Shown: positions 5,965 through 12,561 of the stretch, piece by piece | How positions within the stretch are numbered: the first letter of the stretch is position 1 | Layout: every line of letters begins with the position of its first letter | From: an uncultured Flammeovirgaceae bacterium | GTDB taxonomy: Bacteria > Bacteroidota > Bacteroidia > Cytophagales > Cyclobacteriaceae | Assembly: GCA_946480685.1 (NCBI GenBank) | Contig: CAMLLI010000030.1 | Location: 1 to 12,561, forward strand | Direction: 5' to 3' | DNA: 12,561 nt | The notes under the pieces: model-generated | Databases searched by the model: none | The model's input: only the letters and a program-made list of their open reading frames with translations | Told to the model about the DNA's origin: nothing | Translations under genes and position numbers: made by a program

Positions 5965-6381
5965 ATGGCAACATTGAGCATGTCAAAGAAAAAATTATTC
6001 ACCGCAGATTACGAGATTCATGCGTCTATCAAGATGCTATATCCCTATATACAAACTGCGAGTGGTCTTGCTGAATGGTTTGCCGATGATGTACGGATCA
6101 ACAATGAAGACAAGTGCTTTACTTTCTTTTGGGATAGTGAAGAACACAAGGCAAAGCAAACGGCTCATCGTACGAATCATTTTGCCCGCTTCGAATTTTT
6201 ACCAGAGAATGATAACGACAGTCGCGACCCATCGTATTTCGAACTTCGTCTGGAGTTCAATGAACTCACACAGTCAGTTTATTTAAAGGTTTTTGATTAC
6301 TCCGACTTTGACGATCACAAGGAACTACAGGATCTGTGGGACGGGCTGATCGAAACGCTTCGTAAAACAGTAGGCGGCTGA
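5965..6381 (+). CDS. START-like domain protein (SRPBCC fold), Bacteroidota type
   Basis: This 138-residue cytoplasmic protein belongs to the START-like branch of the SRPBCC/AHSA1 superfamily, which forms a helix-grip cavity for hydrophobic ligands. The phylum-typical motif ASGLAEWFADDV (32-43) is followed by FTFFWDSEEHKAK and a C-terminal helix with LQDLWDGLIETLRKTVGG. Homologues usually start close to KKKF/KKKLF, so the second ATG at 5980 (MSKKKLFTADYEI) could be the true start rather than 5965. The ligand and pathway are unknown. A possible promoter is TTTTG (5915-5919), 19 nt, TATATTCA (5939-5946), with a weak -7 box. The lptF-like gene follows after 67 bp but seems to have its own -7 box. 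Confidence 0.85.
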   Translation: MATLSMSKKKLFTADYEIHASIKMLYPYIQTASGLAEWFADDVRINNEDKCFTFFWDSEEHKAKQTAHRTNHFARFEFLPENDNDSRDPSYFELRLEFNELTQSVYLKVFDYSDFDDHKELQDLWDGLIETLRKTVGG

Positions 6382-6435
6382 TATATTTTCACGCTCAATA
6401 GCTCACTAAAAATTTTTATTCGTTCGCATTGGCTT

Positions 6436-6443
6436 TATTTTTG
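6436..6443 (+). promoter_or_regulatory. -7 box immediately upstream of the LptF/LptG-like gene
   Basis: TATTTTTG is a perfect TAnnTTTG. It ends 5 nt before the ATG at 6449 and 14 nt before the ATG at 6458. A T-run (6413-6417) 18 nt upstream is a poor -33. Transcription would begin at about 6448-6450, so the first ATG would have no leader. Confidence 0.45.
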
Positions 6444-6457
6444 AGCTTATGCTCTAT

Positions 6458-8308
6458 ATGAAAAAAATAGACAAGCTAGTCTTGGGGGCTATCATCGGCC
6501 CGTTCCTCATCACCTTCCTGGTCGTTGTCTTTATCCTGTTGAACGTAAACATGCTGAAGTACTTCGATGACATCATCGGGAAGGGATTGGATTACTGGAC
6601 ACTCGGACAACTATTTTTTCATTTTGCTGTATTTACCGTACCCACTGCTATGCCGTTGGCGGTGTTACTATCTTCACTCATTGCCTTCGGAAATTTAGGA
6701 GAGCATTTTGAGTTGACAGCCATCAAAGCATCAGGCGTTTCACTTGTACGTGTGTTGCGTCCGATCTTTTTCTTTGTATTGGTACTAACCGCGTTTGCAT
6801 TTTACGCTAACAACGACCTCGTACCAAAGTCTGCACTCGAAGCGTATAGTTTGCTATATGACATCAAGCAGAAGAAGCCTGCGCTCGATCTTCGTGAAGG
6901 TGCCTTTTACAACGGCATCAACGACATCAGTATAAAAGTAAACAAGAAGTTTCCGGATGGTGTCACATTAAAAGATGTGATTGTTTACGACCATCGGAAG
7001 AATGATGGCAACAAAGAAGTGACTATCGCAGACTCCGGGAGAATGCAAACCATTCTCAACGAGCGCTACCTGAAGTTTGAACTGTTCAACGGATTCAACT
7101 ATACGGAAGGCGCCAGCAACGAGCGCGAGGTAGTAGGGCAGAAGCGTAACCGGAATTCGGAAACACTGAGTCGAAGTAAATTTGCCAAGACACAGGTTGT
7201 ATTTGATTTGTCTTCGTTCCAGATGGATCGCACCGATAAGAAATGGTTTCAAAGCAATCGCATCATGCGAAACCTTGGTCAGTTAGATGGTGATATAGAT
7301 TCCATTCGAAGAGAGATACTCAATCAACGTCTTAATCATTATCTATACCGGCCAAGCTATTTCAATTACTACTTCCGTAAAGACACAACCATTATGCCTC
7401 CGGAAGTATATAAACACAAACTATATAGAGACTCTATTAACAGTCTCCCGTATCGTGATAAGATGCAACCGCAGGGAGAGCAACAACCTCCGCCACCAAC
7501 AAAAGTTGTAGAGCAACCTGCAGCTAAAACAGATAAGCCGGCAACCACAACGGAGCAACCTTCAACAACCGCTACAGCGAAGATTGAGAAAAAAATAACC
7601 GAGAAGCCCGCAGCGGTTAAGAAAGATACCGCGCCTCCTGCTGCCTTTAAGAAACTGGATCGTCCGCGGGCGCTGGAGCATGTGAGGAGACGACCCATCG
7701 AAAAGCCCGCTGTTAAAAAACAACCGAAGAAGACTGAGTCCACTACCAAACCGGCACTGCCTCCAAAGAAATCGCTGATGACCGACTCAGCGTTTCGTGC
7801 CAAGATTGACAGCGTATTTAAAATAGAGCCTGCTGCCGAAGTGTGGCAAGGTGCAGCCAACACTGCGCGCCAGGTAAAGAGCCAGGTGCAGAACGCCAAT
7901 GGCAGTATTGACAATTACTCGACCGAGCTGCGCATCTTCGAAATCCAATGGCATAAAATTTTTGCAAGTTCTTTTGCCTGCATCGCTATGTTTTTGATTG
8001 GTGCGCCATTGGGTGCTATCATTAAGCGTGGAGGTTTGGGTGTGCCCTTCCTGGTGTCGATACTCTTCTTTATAGTATATTATGTATTAACGATGCAAGG
8101 GGAGAAGCTGGCGAAGCAGGGAAACCTGGGTATAATCGCAGGAGTATGGATGGCGGATGCGATATTATTTGTTACAGGTTTATTTTTCCTGCGGCAGGCT
8201 CGCATTGACGCCAGACTATTTGAAGCTGATTTCTACAGTGTTATCGTGGATAAAATAAAGCGTTGGTTTACGCAGAAAAAACAACGAGGCCAGTCGCAAC
8301 CGGTTTAA
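6458..8308 (+). CDS. LptF/LptG-family (YjgP/YjgQ) LPS-export permease
   Basis: LptF and LptG are the membrane subunits that, with the LptB ATPase, extract lipopolysaccharide from the inner membrane. Counting from 6458 there are 616 residues. Three N-terminal membrane segments (about 10-31, 52-80, 100-117) are followed by a periplasmic domain and three C-terminal segments (about 501-522, 528-545, 556-578). Signatures include the TAIKASGVSLVRVLRP coupling-helix region and IFASSFACIAMFLIGAPLGAIIKRGG. E. coli homologues have about 360 residues; the extra length is a periplasmic insertion with a Pro/Lys/Thr/Ala-rich tract near residues 338-442. I chose ATG 6458 (MKKIDKL) because homologues start this way and the -7 box abuts 6449; an in-frame ATG at 6449 adds three residues. 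Whether it is LptF or LptG is not decidable here. Confidence 0.9.
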   Translation: MKKIDKLVLGAIIGPFLITFLVVVFILLNVNMLKYFDDIIGKGLDYWTLGQLFFHFAVFTVPTAMPLAVLLSSLIAFGNLGEHFELTAIKASGVSLVRVLRPIFFFVLVLTAFAFYANNDLVPKSALEAYSLLYDIKQKKPALDLREGAFYNGINDISIKVNKKFPDGVTLKDVIVYDHRKNDGNKEVTIADSGRMQTILNERYLKFELFNGFNYTEGASNEREVVGQKRNRNSETLSRSKFAKTQVVFDLSSFQMDRTDKKWFQSNRIMRNLGQLDGDIDSIRREILNQRLNHYLYRPSYFNYYFRKDTTIMPPEVYKHKLYRDSINSLPYRDKMQPQGEQQPPPPTKVVEQPAAKTDKPATTTEQPSTTATAKIEKKITEKPAAVKKDTAPPAAFKKLDRPRALEHVRRRPIEKPAVKKQPKKTESTTKPALPPKKSLMTDSAFRAKIDSVFKIEPAAEVWQGAANTARQVKSQVQNANGSIDNYSTELRIFEIQWHKIFASSFACIAMFLIGAPLGAIIKRGGLGVPFLVSILFFIVYYVLTMQGEKLAKQGNLGIIAGVWMADAILFVTGLFFLRQARIDARLFEADFYSVIVDKIKRWFTQKKQRGQSQPV

Positions 8309-8330
8309 GTTGTTGAAATTTTGTGTAGTT

Positions 8331-8363
8331 CTTGGAAAATTCGGCCATTTTGGCTTACCTTTG
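8331..8363 (+). promoter_or_regulatory. rpsO promoter
   Basis: TACCTTTG (8356-8363) is a perfect -7 box. CTTG (8331-8334), one mismatch from TTTG, lies 21 nt upstream. Transcription would start near 8369, giving a leader of about 30 nt rich in A and T. This is the best-formed housekeeping promoter in the window and probably drives rpsO, with pnp possibly reached by read-through. Confidence 0.65.
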
Positions 8364-8399
8364 CCCGCTGAAATAAGAAGATAAAAATAATTTTTTGAG

Positions 8400-8675
8400 A
8401 TGTATTTAACTACTGAAATTAAGCAAGGTCTGTTTTCGAAGCACGGCTTCGGTAAGAAGAATGAGGATACAGGTTCTCCTGAGTCTCAAATTGCCCTGTT
8501 CACGCATCGGATCAACCACTTGACCCAGCACTTGAAAGAGAATAAAAAGGATTTCTCAACTCAGCAAGGCTTGATGAAATTGGTAGGTAAGCGCAAGAAG
8601 CTGTTAAACTACCTCCAGAATACGAACATCGAACGCTACAGGGCGGTTCTAGCGGATCTCGACCTGAGAAAATAA
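8400..8675 (+). CDS. rpsO: 30S ribosomal protein S15
   Basis: S15 binds the central domain of 16S rRNA early in assembly of the small subunit and contributes to a bridge with the 50S subunit. The 91-residue length is close to the usual 89. Family motifs are intact: DTGSPESQIALFTHRINHLT (24-43), LVGKRKKLLNYL (61-72) and the Arg/Tyr-rich end of the last helix. It begins MYLTTEIKQGLF, replacing the usual MSLT/MALT start. The gene has its own promoter at 8331-8363 and is followed by a hairpin and then pnp, an order conserved from E. coli to Bacteroidota. Confidence 0.98.
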   Translation: MYLTTEIKQGLFSKHGFGKKNEDTGSPESQIALFTHRINHLTQHLKENKKDFSTQQGLMKLVGKRKKLLNYLQNTNIERYRAVLADLDLRK

Positions 8676-8692
8676 GAAATCTACATTCCCCG

Positions 8693-8722
8693 AAGGGAAC
8701 CCGACCAAAGGTTCCCTTTTTG
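8693..8722 (+). terminator. Hairpin terminator or attenuator between rpsO and pnp
   Basis: AAGGGAACC (8693-8701) pairs perfectly with GGTTCCCTT (8710-8718) around an 8-nt loop and is followed by TTT at 8719-8721. The short T-tract suggests partial termination, which would let some transcription reach pnp. In E. coli a hairpin in the same interval is cut by RNase III for PNPase autoregulation; whether this one has such a role is unknown. Confidence 0.7.
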
Positions 8723-8777
8723 CATTTTTAAAAAATGAGGTAAACCTGTGTGGGTATGCCTCTAACAATCTATTTTT

Positions 8778-10925
8778 ATGAAACCGACTGTTATAACGAA
8801 AACATGTAAGCTGCCCGATGGCCGCGAGATAACCATTGAAACCGGAAAACTGGCACGCCAGGCAGATGGTGCCGTTGTATTGAAGATGGGTAACACCATG
8901 TTGCTGGCTACTGTAGTATCGGCTCAGGATGCCAAAGAAGGTACCGACTTCCTTCCCTTATCTGTTGATTACCAGGAGAAATTTGCTTCAACCGGAAAAG
9001 TACCCGGTGGATTTTTGAAACGTGAAAGTAAATTATCTGACTACGAAGTATTGATCAGCCGCCTGGTCGACCGTGCTATTCGTCCGCTGTTCCCGGCAGA
9101 CTACCACGCAGATACACAGGTGATGATCTACCTGATCTCCGGTGACGAAAATGCTTTACCAGATGCACTTGCTGCCTTTGCTGCATCAGCTGCTTTGACT
9201 ATATCTGATATTCCTTTTCAAGGACCTATATCTGAAGTTCGCGTTGCTCGCGTTGACGGAAAATTCCTCATCAACCCTTCACTGGCCGACAGGGAACGTG
9301 CTGATATCGATTTGATCGTTGCTGCTTCTATCGAAAACATTTTGATGGTAGAAGGCGAGATGAAAGAAGTGAGCGAAGAAGATATGCTTGCTGCACTGAA
9401 GACTGCACACGAAGCGATCATCGATCAGTGTAAAGCCCAGATTGAATTTGCTGAAGCCGTAGGCCGCAAAGAGAAGCGTGTATATAGTCATGAAGTGAAT
9501 GACGAAGCATTGCGTGCTGAACTATTCGCGAAGTTCTACGATCAGGTATACGCAGCTGCTGCTCGTTTGCTTACCAACAAGAAAGAAAGATCAGAAGCAC
9601 TCACCAAGCCACTCGATGAATACCTCGAGTCGTTACCAGAAGATACAACCATCGATCCGGTAATGGTGAAGCGCTACTACAAAGATATTATGAAGAAGGC
9701 CGCGCGCGATCTGGCACTTAACCAGGGATTACGTCTGGATGGACGTAAAACACGCGAGATCAGATCGATATGGTCTGAAGTAGATTACCTTCCTTCAACA
9801 CACGGGTCGTCTATCTTTACCCGCGGTGAAACACAGTCACTCACAACGGTAACGCTAGGCACAAAGCTCGATGAGCAGCTTATTGATGGTGCCATGATCT
9901 CCGGCTCAAGCAAATTTATACTGCACTATAACTTCCCTGGTTTCTCAACCGGTGAGGTGAAACCAAACAGAGGTCCGGGCAGACGTGAAGTTGGTCACGG
10001 TAACCTTGCGTTCCGTGCATTGAAGCAAGTGCTTCCGCCAGACGAAAAGAATCCATATACCATTCGTGTTGTATCGGATATTCTTGAATCAAACGGATCA
10101 TCTTCCATGGCAACCGTATGTGCCGGTTCATTGGCGCTGATGGATGCAGGTGTTCCTGTTAAAGGTCTTGTGTCTGGTATAGCAATGGGTATGATCTCTG
10201 ATAGCCAGACCGGTAAATATGCGATCTTGTCTGACATCCTCGGTGATGAAGATCATCTTGGAGACATGGACTTTAAAGTAACAGGTACGGAGCAAGGTAT
10301 AACCGCTTGCCAGATGGACCTGAAAGTAGATGGCTTAACATATGAAGTATTACGCGAGGCATTGCTGCAAGCGAAAGAAGGAAGACTTCACATTCTCAAT
10401 GAGATGAAGAAGACCATCGCTGCTCCGCGTGCCGAGCTGAAGCCACATACACCACGTGCTGAAACCGTCATCATCGAGAAAGAAATGATCGGTGCGGTAA
10501 TCGGTCCCGGTGGTAAAGTTGTGCAGGATATTCAAAACACAACAGGTGCGACAGTCGTTATCGAAGAAGTTAACAATAAAGGTGTAGTAAACGTCTTTGC
10601 AAGTAGCAAAGAGGTTATGGATGCCGCGTTAAGACGCATTAAAGGCATCGTGGCAGTTCCTGAAGTAGGAGAGGTTTATGATGGTAAGGTAAAATCCATC
10701 ATGCCATTCGGAGCGTTTGTAGAGTTTATGCCAGGGAAAGATGGCTTGCTCCACATCTCTGAGATCAAGTGGGAACGCCTGGAAACAATGGAAGGTGTGC
10801 TGGAAGTTGGCGAGGAAGTGAAAGTAAAACTGATCGAGGTAGACAAAAAGACTGGCAAGTTCCGTCTATCCAGAAAAGTATTACTGCCAAGACCTCCAAA
10901 GAAGGAAACAACTGCAGCAGAATAA
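8778..10925 (+). CDS. pnp: Polyribonucleotide nucleotidyltransferase (PNPase)
   Basis: PNPase is a trimeric 3'-to-5' exoribonuclease that degrades RNA by phosphorolysis and can also add tails. The 715-residue protein is complete: first RNase PH-like domain (about 12-145), helical linker (150-235), second RNase PH domain (about 320-465), then a KH domain with the IGPGGK loop (575-580) and an S1 domain (about 630-700, [15 protein letters not shown]). Active-site features are present: the GSSSMAT phosphate-binding loop (440-446) and [12 protein letters not shown] with Asp492, Asp498 and Lys500, the metal-binding residues by alignment with E. coli. It follows rpsO by 102 bp. A weak promoter (TTTTG 8718-8722, 18 nt, TAAACCTG) may overlap the preceding terminator. 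No terminator separates it from rpoD. Confidence 0.98.
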   Translation: MKPTVITKTCKLPDGREITIETGKLARQADGAVVLKMGNTMLLATVVSAQDAKEGTDFLPLSVDYQEKFASTGKVPGGFLKRESKLSDYEVLISRLVDRAIRPLFPADYHADTQVMIYLISGDENALPDALAAFAASAALTISDIPFQGPISEVRVARVDGKFLINPSLADRERADIDLIVAASIENILMVEGEMKEVSEEDMLAALKTAHEAIIDQCKAQIEFAEAVGRKEKRVYSHEVNDEALRAELFAKFYDQVYAAAARLLTNKKERSEALTKPLDEYLESLPEDTTIDPVMVKRYYKDIMKKAARDLALNQGLRLDGRKTREIRSIWSEVDYLPSTHGSSIFTRGETQSLTTVTLGTKLDEQLIDGAMISGSSKFILHYNFPGFSTGEVKPNRGPGRREVGHGNLAFRALKQVLPPDEKNPYTIRVVSDILESNGSSSMATVCAGSLALMDAGVPVKGLVSGIAMGMISDSQTGKYAILSDILGDEDHLGDMDFKVTGTEQGITACQMDLKVDGLTYEVLREALLQAKEGRLHILNEMKKTIAAPRAELKPHTPRAETVIIEKEMIGAVIGPGGKVVQDIQNTTGATVVIEEVNNKGVVNVFASSKEVMDAALRRIKGIVAVPEVGEVYDGKVKSIMPFGAFVEFMPGKDGLLHISEIKWERLETMEGVLEVGEEVKVKLIEVDKKTGKFRLSRKVLLPRPPKKETTAAE

Positions 10926-10956
10926 TCGTACACCGGTAATTGACAGGAACTAACTT

Positions 10957-10974
10957 TTAACAGTATATTGTTAA
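10957..10974. promoter_or_regulatory. Inverted repeat upstream of rpoD
   Basis: TTAACA (10957-10962) and TGTTAA (10969-10974) are perfect inverted arms around 6 nt. They lie 34 nt before the rpoD start and overlap the end of a possible -7 box TAACTTTT (10951-10958), for which I see no -33 partner. Could be an operator or chance in AT-rich DNA. Confidence 0.25.
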
Positions 10975-11007
10975 CTAAACGAAACGTAAACAGAGCAAGA
11001 CAGGAAC

Positions 11008-11871
11008 ATGAGACAGCTTAAGATCAGTAAACAAATTACCAACCGCGAGAGCCAGTCACTGGATAAATACCTTCAGGAGATTGGTAAGGTTGACCTCCTT
11101 ACGCCAGATGAAGAAGTGGAGTTGGCGAAGCGTATCAAAGAAGGTGATCAGATAGCCTTAGAAAAACTTACCAAAGCTAACCTGCGTTTCGTTGTGTCGG
11201 TAGCAAAACAGTATCAGAATCAGGGACTTTCATTGGGCGATTTGATCAATGAGGGTAATCTCGGTTTGATCAAAGCTGCTCAGCGTTTCGATGAGACCCG
11301 TGGTTTCAAATTCATATCGTATGCCGTATGGTGGATTCGTCAGTCTATCCTGCAGGCATTGGCTGAACAATCCCGTATCGTTCGCTTGCCGTTGAACCGC
11401 GTTGGATCATTAAATAAAATCTCCAAGACATTCTCTGAACTTGAACAGAAATATGAACGCGAGCCTTCTCCAGAAGAACTTGCAGAAGTATTGGATGTAA
11501 CAACAGCCGAAGTTGTTGACACCATGAAGATCTCCGGTCGTCACGTTTCCATGGACGCTCCGTTTGTTCAGGGTGAAGAGAACAGCTTGCTGGATGTATT
11601 GGAGAACGACAGCGAAGAAACACCAGACTCAGGTCTGATGAACGACTCGCTGAGAAGAGAAGTACAACGTGCACTTTCTACATTGACACAACGTGAAGCG
11701 GATGTTATCACGCTTTACTTCGGTTTGAACGGCGAACACTCCATGACACTCGAAGAGATCGGGGAGAAGTTCAACCTGACGCGCGAACGCGTTCGTCAGA
11801 TCAAAGAAAAGGCTATCAGACGTCTCCGTCACACTTCAAGAAGTAAAGCTTTAAAACCTTACCTCGGTTAA
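11008..11871 (+). CDS. rpoD: Primary sigma factor, Bacteroidota type (sigma-70/RpoD)
   Basis: This is the housekeeping sigma factor that directs RNA polymerase to promoters of the TTTG / TAnnTTTG kind seen throughout this window. At 287 residues it lacks region 1.1 and the non-conserved insert of E. coli RpoD, as is typical of Bacteroidota primary sigmas. Region 1.2 spans about 16-48 ([19 protein letters not shown]), region 2 about 53-122 with the -10-reading helix [19 protein letters not shown], region 3 about 134-207, and region 4 about 220-273 with the helix-turn-helix [19 protein letters not shown]. It ends with the conserved KALKPYLG. It follows pnp by 82 bp with no terminator between, so read-through from pnp is likely in addition to any local promoter. 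Confidence 0.97.
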   Translation: MRQLKISKQITNRESQSLDKYLQEIGKVDLLTPDEEVELAKRIKEGDQIALEKLTKANLRFVVSVAKQYQNQGLSLGDLINEGNLGLIKAAQRFDETRGFKFISYAVWWIRQSILQALAEQSRIVRLPLNRVGSLNKISKTFSELEQKYEREPSPEELAEVLDVTTAEVVDTMKISGRHVSMDAPFVQGEENSLLDVLENDSEETPDSGLMNDSLRREVQRALSTLTQREADVITLYFGLNGEHSMTLEEIGEKFNLTRERVRQIKEKAIRRLRHTSRSKALKPYLG

Positions 11872-11898
11872 AAACCAATATTTTTGAAATATTTTAAG

Positions 11899-11921
11899 GG
11901 TCTCGAATTCCGAGACCTTTT
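11899..11921 (+). terminator. Intrinsic terminator after rpoD
   Basis: GGTCTCG (11899-11905) and CGAGACC (11911-11917) form a perfect 7-bp stem, extendable by A-T and G-U pairs, around AATTC and are followed by TTTT. It separates rpoD from trxB 28 nt further on. Confidence 0.85.
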
Positions 11922-11949
11922 ATTTTGTTACCCTATCAAAATAGTATTT

Positions 11950-12561
11950 ATGGCAAAAGAAGAAGTGAAAGTCCTCATCATCGGCTCCGGCCCGGCCGGA
12001 TATACCGCTGCAATTTATGCAGCACGTGCAGGTCTGAACCCCGTGTTATATACCGGCGGCCAACCTGGAGGTCAGCTTACCACTACGAACGATGTTGAGA
12101 ATTTTCCCGGTTATCCGGAGGGTATAAATGGTCCGCAAATGATGTTGGACCTTCAAAAGCAAGCCGAGCGGTTCGGCACCAAGATCAATTATGGTCTGGT
12201 AACAGCCGTGGATTTTTCAGGTTATCCGCACAAAGTAACAATCGATGAGAAAGACGAAGTGATTGCTGAGTCGGTAATCATTGCAACAGGAGCAACAGCA
12301 AAGTACCTCGGACTTCCTTCTGAAGAGAAGTTTTATAACCGGGGTGTTTCAGCATGCGCCGTATGCGACGGATATTTCTATCGCGGTAAAGAAGTAGCCG
12401 TTGTTGGCGCAGGTGACTCTGCTGCTGAAGAAGCTACTTACTTGTCGAAGCTTTGTACAAAGGTGCACCTGATTGTGAGACGTGACGAGATGCGTGCTTC
12501 CAAGATTATGCAGAACCGCGTGTTGAATACACCAAACATTGAAGTACACTGGAACACAGAA
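11950..12561 (+). CDS. trxB: Thioredoxin reductase, partial (first 204 residues)
   Basis: Thioredoxin reductase is a cytoplasmic FAD enzyme that passes electrons from NADPH to thioredoxin. The frame is open to the right edge, so about the last third is missing. The N-terminal FAD-binding motif is GSGPAGYTAAIYAARAG (12-28), PGGQLTTTNDVENFPG (39-54) follows, and the redox-active pair is Cys136 and Cys139 in ACAVCDGYF. The NADPH-binding motif is GAGDSAAEEA (153-162) with VRRDEMRAS (176-184). All catalytic elements within the visible part are intact. The ATG at 11950 starts the usual short MAKEEVKVLIIG strand. It lies downstream of the rpoD terminator; I see no clear promoter, although TTTTG (11923-11927) could be a -33 box. 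Confidence 0.97.
   Translation, partial: MAKEEVKVLIIGSGPAGYTAAIYAARAGLNPVLYTGGQPGGQLTTTNDVENFPGYPEGINGPQMMLDLQKQAERFGTKINYGLVTAVDFSGYPHKVTIDEKDEVIAESVIIATGATAKYLGLPSEEKFYNRGVSACAVCDGYFYRGKEVAVVGAGDSAAEEATYLSKLCTKVHLIVRRDEMRASKIMQNRVLNTPNIEVHWNTE

Noticed and set aside
6407..6418. 12-bp palindrome TAAAAATTTTTA before the permease gene
   Set aside because: A simple A-tract next to a T-tract in AT-rich DNA; it may assist the promoter but nothing supports a specific site.
7369..7914. 181-codon minus-strand frame rich in Gly, Ser, Ala and Cys
   Set aside because: Antisense to the low-complexity insert of the permease; its apparent composition is a by-product of the Pro/Lys/Thr codons on the other strand.

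Overview
The window comes from a chromosome of the phylum Bacteroidota, probably a Cytophagales-like lineage (the order is a weak guess). The evidence is: a 287-residue primary sigma factor without region 1.1; promoters of the TTTG / TAnnTTTG type that this sigma class recognises; no clear Shine-Dalgarno sequences; and several families found mainly in Bacteroidota (the DUF3667 membrane protein, the START-like protein, a long LptF/LptG permease, and a LytS/LytTR pair). I see no tRNA, rRNA, IS element, phage gene or CRISPR array.

Left part (1-2354): a truncated exported alpha/beta hydrolase on the minus strand diverges from a LytS-type histidine kinase and LytTR response regulator pair, whose genes overlap by ATGA. 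The 231-bp gap between them holds two oppositely oriented copies of a 29-bp element. Each copy is a pair of TGGTCAAT-like direct repeats exactly 21 bp apart, one facing each gene. This is the expected geometry of a LytTR operator, so the regulator probably controls both the hydrolase and its own operon. It is the most interesting signal in the window.

Middle part (2355-5964): a stand-alone Ku gene follows, with a Bacteroidota-type promoter whose spacer contains a dyad matching 17 of 19 positions of the classical Fur box. Then come a GTG-started TPR protein and an imperfect inverted repeat lying between convergent genes. Next is a minus-strand pair: a HEAT-like protein and a DUF3667 zinc-ribbon membrane protein. 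The 317-bp gap at 5648-5964 is not empty. It holds a perfect TAnnTTTG box, a 32-codon ORF for a hydrophobic peptide, and a strong intrinsic terminator, so it looks like a complete small transcription unit.

Right part (5965-12561): this is core housekeeping sequence, all on the plus strand. It contains a START-like protein, an LptF/LptG-family LPS-export permease with a long Pro/Lys/Thr-rich insert, rpsO, pnp, rpoD and the first 204 codons of trxB. Terminators follow rpsO and rpoD, and a good promoter precedes rpsO. The rpsO-pnp adjacency is conserved across distant bacteria and raises the possibility of post-transcriptional control at the intervening hairpin.
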